DNA of 64,000 bases, taken from assembly GCA_033032175.1 (NCBI GenBank), contig CM065316.1, positions 6,108,115 through 6,172,114 of the forward strand. Direction: 5' to 3'. Positions 60,414-64,000 of this stretch are shown one piece after another; position 1 is the first letter of the stretch; every line of letters starts with the position of its first letter. A program made the position numbers and the translations under genes. The notes beneath the pieces are model-generated. The model saw nothing but the letters and a program-made list of their open reading frames with translations, was not told the DNA's origin and ran no database searches. The stretch comes from Saturnia japonica. Lineage: Eukaryota; Arthropoda; Insecta; Lepidoptera; Saturniidae.

Positions 60414-60519
60414 GGCATTAGTAAAAGATCTATTTTTTTATTTGATGAAGAAGAAACCAAGTCTCCATGTCTTGACAAGGTTAAGTCATCAAAATATAAA
60501 CAGTTTTCTATATTTTTTA

Positions 60520-60610
60520 AATAGAAGATCGGCGAAACAAAGGTGTTCACCAAGAAATCGGCAATCTATCGCCGGGCGCCGGCCGTTTTCATGCCGGGTC
60601 TAATAGACCT
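60520..60610 (+). repeat. Dispersed repeat family Y, short copy
   Basis: agaagatcggcgaaacaaag, aagaaatcggcaatctatcg and gccggccgttttcatgccg. Confidence 0.5.
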
Positions 60611-60614
60611 CTCG

Positions 60615-63130
60615 GCAGTTGTATATATATGTGTGGTCTGGTGTATGGTGCCGTGTCCTAGCACTTAGCAAAGCGTCTTACAAGTGCCATTACATAAATA
60701 TGAATAATAAACGATTTTATAAATAAATAAGAAACTGTTAACTGCAGACAGGGAAAATCCCTTTAACGTTGTTGGTGCCATAACAAAGTTATGAGTTTTA
60801 GTAGTAATGCCATTAAATGATTCAATTATTAATTGCATACCTACATCATAAGTCTGGTTTTATTATTTAATAATGTGCTTGTGGCCGTTAAAAATTTTTT
60901 TACACCTCCTTTTTTTATTTTTGTCTTGTTATGTTTAGAGTTTAGATTCACTGCCTTTCACTGATCACTTTTGTTTAGGCTAGGCCATGTAGACTGGGGT
61001 ATGGTACAATAATGTAAGTATTTTTTTTACTTTGTAATAATTATTTCAAATTTTCGTGGGTAAATCTAGTTATTAAACAGAAGTAAATTGGACGAATCCA
61101 AAACATAATTTATCTGTAGTTGTTGCATATACACTGCAAACTGCACACGACTTACAGTTGGATACAAAGAAAGTGAAATTTCAATGCCATGGTTGTACAT
61201 CACTATCTCTGCTTATGTACACCGCGCCGATTCCATTGTGATCTTGATTCTTTGTTACTTTTTTATACATTTTATTACGTGGGTAATCTATGCATGATTG
61301 TTTTATTCAAGCAGAATGTTGGTCCGCACAAATTATCAATTTTTTTGTAAATTAATTAATTTTGCCTACATTTAAAATATGAAATACATTAGTTTTGTAC
61401 AACTTATTAATACTGAGTAGCTGATAGATGATTTGAGTGTGTTGGTCCGCAACTTCGGATCTATTCATGGTTACTTCTGATTTTAGTATTATTATATATT
61501 CCGACAACAATTAGATAAAGTGACAATGTGGGAGACTATTTTTAAACAAATCAATTACATAATTAACTTTTGAAGTGGAAAAGAATGGATGAAAGTCATA
61601 AAACTAGAATAGAGTTAAGTATGAAGGTGGACGGATAAAGGAGTAGAGAAAGGCCGAAGAGGTTGGATGTTTGAGTAATGATATGTACGACCTTTTTGGT
61701 TGTATTGAGTCACTAAACGCTTGTTATGTAGGTACTCCAGGCAATGACGAAATTTTCTTAATTAATGAAATACGTATAAAAATTACTTACATTACTACAA
61801 GTTGTAACATTTGCAATGATTACTGTAAATTACTCGAACGTGGTTGCGACATGCTCGTTGACGGCTAATTTCTTAAGGTTCTGTAAATATACTCTTTGCT
61901 TGCGTTAGTTTGAAGTTTTAAGATCTTTGTAGTATTGTACCGAATTCATTTTTAGAAGATACAGTTGCTTAATATTATTTCCTAACATATGAAACAAGCG
62001 TTTTGTTGAACTGGAAACTTTGATCTCAAATATCTAGAGTTTGGTTAGGAATTCCAAATTCAAATTTATTTAAAATTTAGACTTGCGTTAGTGTCTCCAA
62101 TTTAGTGATTCATTTGTTTTCGCACCCAATGATTTTTCTTTGACATTGTTCCTTTGATAAAATAGAAAACTTAAAATATCGCGTTATTTTCGAATATGAG
62201 TTCCACTGTGGCATCAGCGCCTTAGAAACAGCTCGAAAGATTAATCATGTGTATGGTGAAGCTACTGTAAATGAAACCGTACCGACCGTACCGACGTTTT
62301 TGGTTCCAAAGTTTTCATTCTGGAAGCATTTTACTTTTTCCTTATAAAACACTAGTTTCATATGTATGTATGTTATTTGTTAGAACTTTAGAAGTGATTT
62401 TTTTTGTAGCTCTCGTATACAGAGTGTAACATTCAGAACGATCAGTGTCAGAGGTCCTCCTCTGAAACTGGAAGTGATAGAGAAAAAATATGTTCTAAAG
62501 AAACGAATTTTAAATATAATTAGTTAATTTAATGAATAATTTTATAGTAATGGAATTTACAATTGTAACGAGTTTTGTGAAATAAATAAAAAATTGTGAA
62601 ACAAAAAAACAACAAAACGATATACGGACCAGAAACAGTACAAGTACCAACTGCATTAATACAATTCAAAGTCTAAAACAATTTTTTTTTATCGTTCCTT
62701 TTACAGAATAAGACAAACTAAAATAAATAGCAACATTATAATATTTGATTTCCTCATCTTAACGCTTATTTGTAGCAATTAAGTTGTTTGTGAGAAATGT
62801 CGTTTAGATAAACATATTTAATAATCTCAGACCAACAAATATTTATCTGTAATTATGACACTTTTCTCTAATAAATTCAGGGTTACCATTGATTCCGGAG
62901 AGGAAAAAAACATGCTCTTAGATACATTATAATTTATGATAATCTATTTCAAAGTGAGAGTTCAATTAAAAGGAAAGAAACGAAAGAGGTTTATATGCTT
63001 AAAAAAAATTCTCTTTCATTTATGCCTTTATTTATTATTTAAACATTAATATGTTTAGTGAAAGATAAGAGTTTTTAGCGGGATGTTAGTTTTTTTTTAA
63101 ATTCGTTATAGGTTTTATTTAGCCTTTGGT
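60615..63130. other. No recognised gene; one MITE relative
   Basis: 62420-62505 is a one-armed relative of the hairpin MITE at 32888-33015. The rest is A+T-rich and unassigned. Confidence 0.4.
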
Positions 63131-63132
63131 TT

Positions 63133-63428
63133 TAATCTCACCATTAAAGAAGTGGCCCAAGATATTAACAGGCTAAGCCTAGTATAGAGATTAGCTGACT
63201 TGTGTGCAGCTGCCAGAACTCACTTACAGGTGCTTGGTGACTGGTGATGGAGATTTTTAACTTAAGGGTGGTAGCTAGCCAGGAAAGCATTAGAAAATGA
63301 CCTACCACCATGCTATGGTTTCATCACGATGTTTTCATTCAATGAAAACTCAGGCTCTTTGCAGAGATTCGAACTCACGTCCATCTATGCGATATCTGGA
63401 TATGTTACCACTGAACCATTCATCATTG
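63133..63428 (-). repeat. tRNA-derived SINE family 2, minus-strand copy
   Basis: Read on the minus strand: atggttcagtggtaacat (head), cgtgagttcgaatctc (box B), gatgaaaccatagcatggtg, ccacccttaagttaaaaatc and a tail with ctggt...ggtgagatt. The plus-strand frame over it is a shadow. Confidence 0.7.
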
Positions 63429-63723
63429 TTTTCTCATCATTCACTCATCATTGCAGCCTGTCATATAGTGGTCATTTTGTATTCGTTTTGCGTTTTTTGT
63501 CCCTATACCGTGTATTTAAGGTGGTATTATGATATAGCTTGGTTATTGTGTACCAGTGAGAGGATTGAAATAACAACATGGACCATGTAGTCTGAAATGC
63601 CACAAAAACTACAGACAGAAAACTGAAATCAGCACAAGACACATCCCGATCTAGCAGTAATAGTCTTCAACAGCGACAATTAGTTGCCAAGTGAGGAAAA
63701 AGAAGAAGTAAACTATACAGTCT

Positions 63724-64000
63724 TCTTCTTTTTTTTTTTTTTTTAACTTGGAGAAACCCGTCATGGGTACACACCCGCCCGGGGGGACGGGTGGTTATGT
63801 GAGTCTCCTACTCACTAAAACTCCACGGTGTACCATCCGCCGCCTTGATGGAGCGATGCGGGAACTGCGATAGTATGCAAGCGCGTCGCCTCGACGGCCG
63901 GCCCGGCAATTATGGGCCACGGCCTAAATAGGAGATAACTTAGTACACCCTAGCTGTCTTCTCCGTCCACCGAACCTGTGCAATGGGAAGACGGGCCCCC
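63724..64000 (-). mobile_element. LINE 3' UTR running off the window
   Basis: Poly(T) at 63728-63744 starts a G+C-rich block that, on the minus strand, reads ...ggtacaccgtggagttttag tgagtag ... cccgtccccccgggcgggtg ... catgacgggtttctccaagt and then poly(A). This layout is familiar for R1/jockey-type LINE 3' UTRs in Lepidoptera. The coding part would lie beyond 64000. A G+C-rich palindrome, cacccgcccgg/ggggacgggtg, lies near 63772-63793. Confidence 0.65.

Noticed and set aside
63297..63590. 97-codon plus-strand frame
   Set aside because: It overlaps the minus-strand SINE family 2 copy for almost half its length and has no recognisable domain.

Overview
The window looks like gene-poor, strongly A+T-rich nuclear DNA from an insect, most probably a moth or butterfly (Lepidoptera). 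That assignment rests on recognising the repeat types: tRNA-derived SINEs with (ATGT)n tails, jockey-like, RTE-like and CR1-like LINE fragments, short Helitron-like elements ending in CTAG, and a mariner relic. I found no convincing intact host gene, no rRNA and no functional tRNA. Almost every long open frame is a fragment of a mobile element or chance.

Layout. 1-10 kb: a 5'-truncated jockey-like LINE on the minus strand (1462-2562, with target-site duplication), a tRNA-like SINE head (3535-3605), a minus-strand SINE (5374-5633), an inverted repeat pair (6105/7397) and a Helitron-like element (7758-8232). 10-16 kb: more LINE 3' ends, one only 95 bp, and a CR1-like LINE tail. 16.7-22.7 kb is the most striking structure: three 1149-bp LTRs and two 1.25-kb internal regions in strict tandem (LTR-int-LTR-int-LTR), enclosed by one 4-bp target-site duplication. 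The internal region has a tRNA-Lys-type primer binding site and a polypurine tract but no gag-pol. The middle LTR is a mosaic: its left part carries the variants of the 3' LTR and its right part those of the 5' LTR, as expected from unequal recombination between LTRs. 22.7-31 kb is mostly unassigned A+T-rich sequence with two SINEs. 31.1-32.3 kb holds a decayed mariner. 36.3-36.9 kb holds a minus-strand fragment resembling the C-terminal part of a superfamily-1 helicase from virga/nege-like positive-strand RNA viruses. It carries stop codons, so it is a probable endogenous viral element. 41.5-42.3 kb: a LINE 3' end inserted into an older, opposite-strand copy of its own family. 45.8 kb: the first part of a THAP zinc-finger coding sequence between near-perfect inverted repeats. 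52.7-54.4 kb: two further LINE fragments, one splitting another dispersed repeat. The right edge (63.7-64.0 kb) enters a LINE 3' UTR on the minus strand.

There is no operon-like cooperation between genes here. What the window records is a succession of insertions. Where elements interrupt one another their order can be read, and target-site duplications are visible for the LTR array, three LINE 3' ends, three SINE copies and the mariner. All family names come from recognition of motifs by eye; no database search was run.
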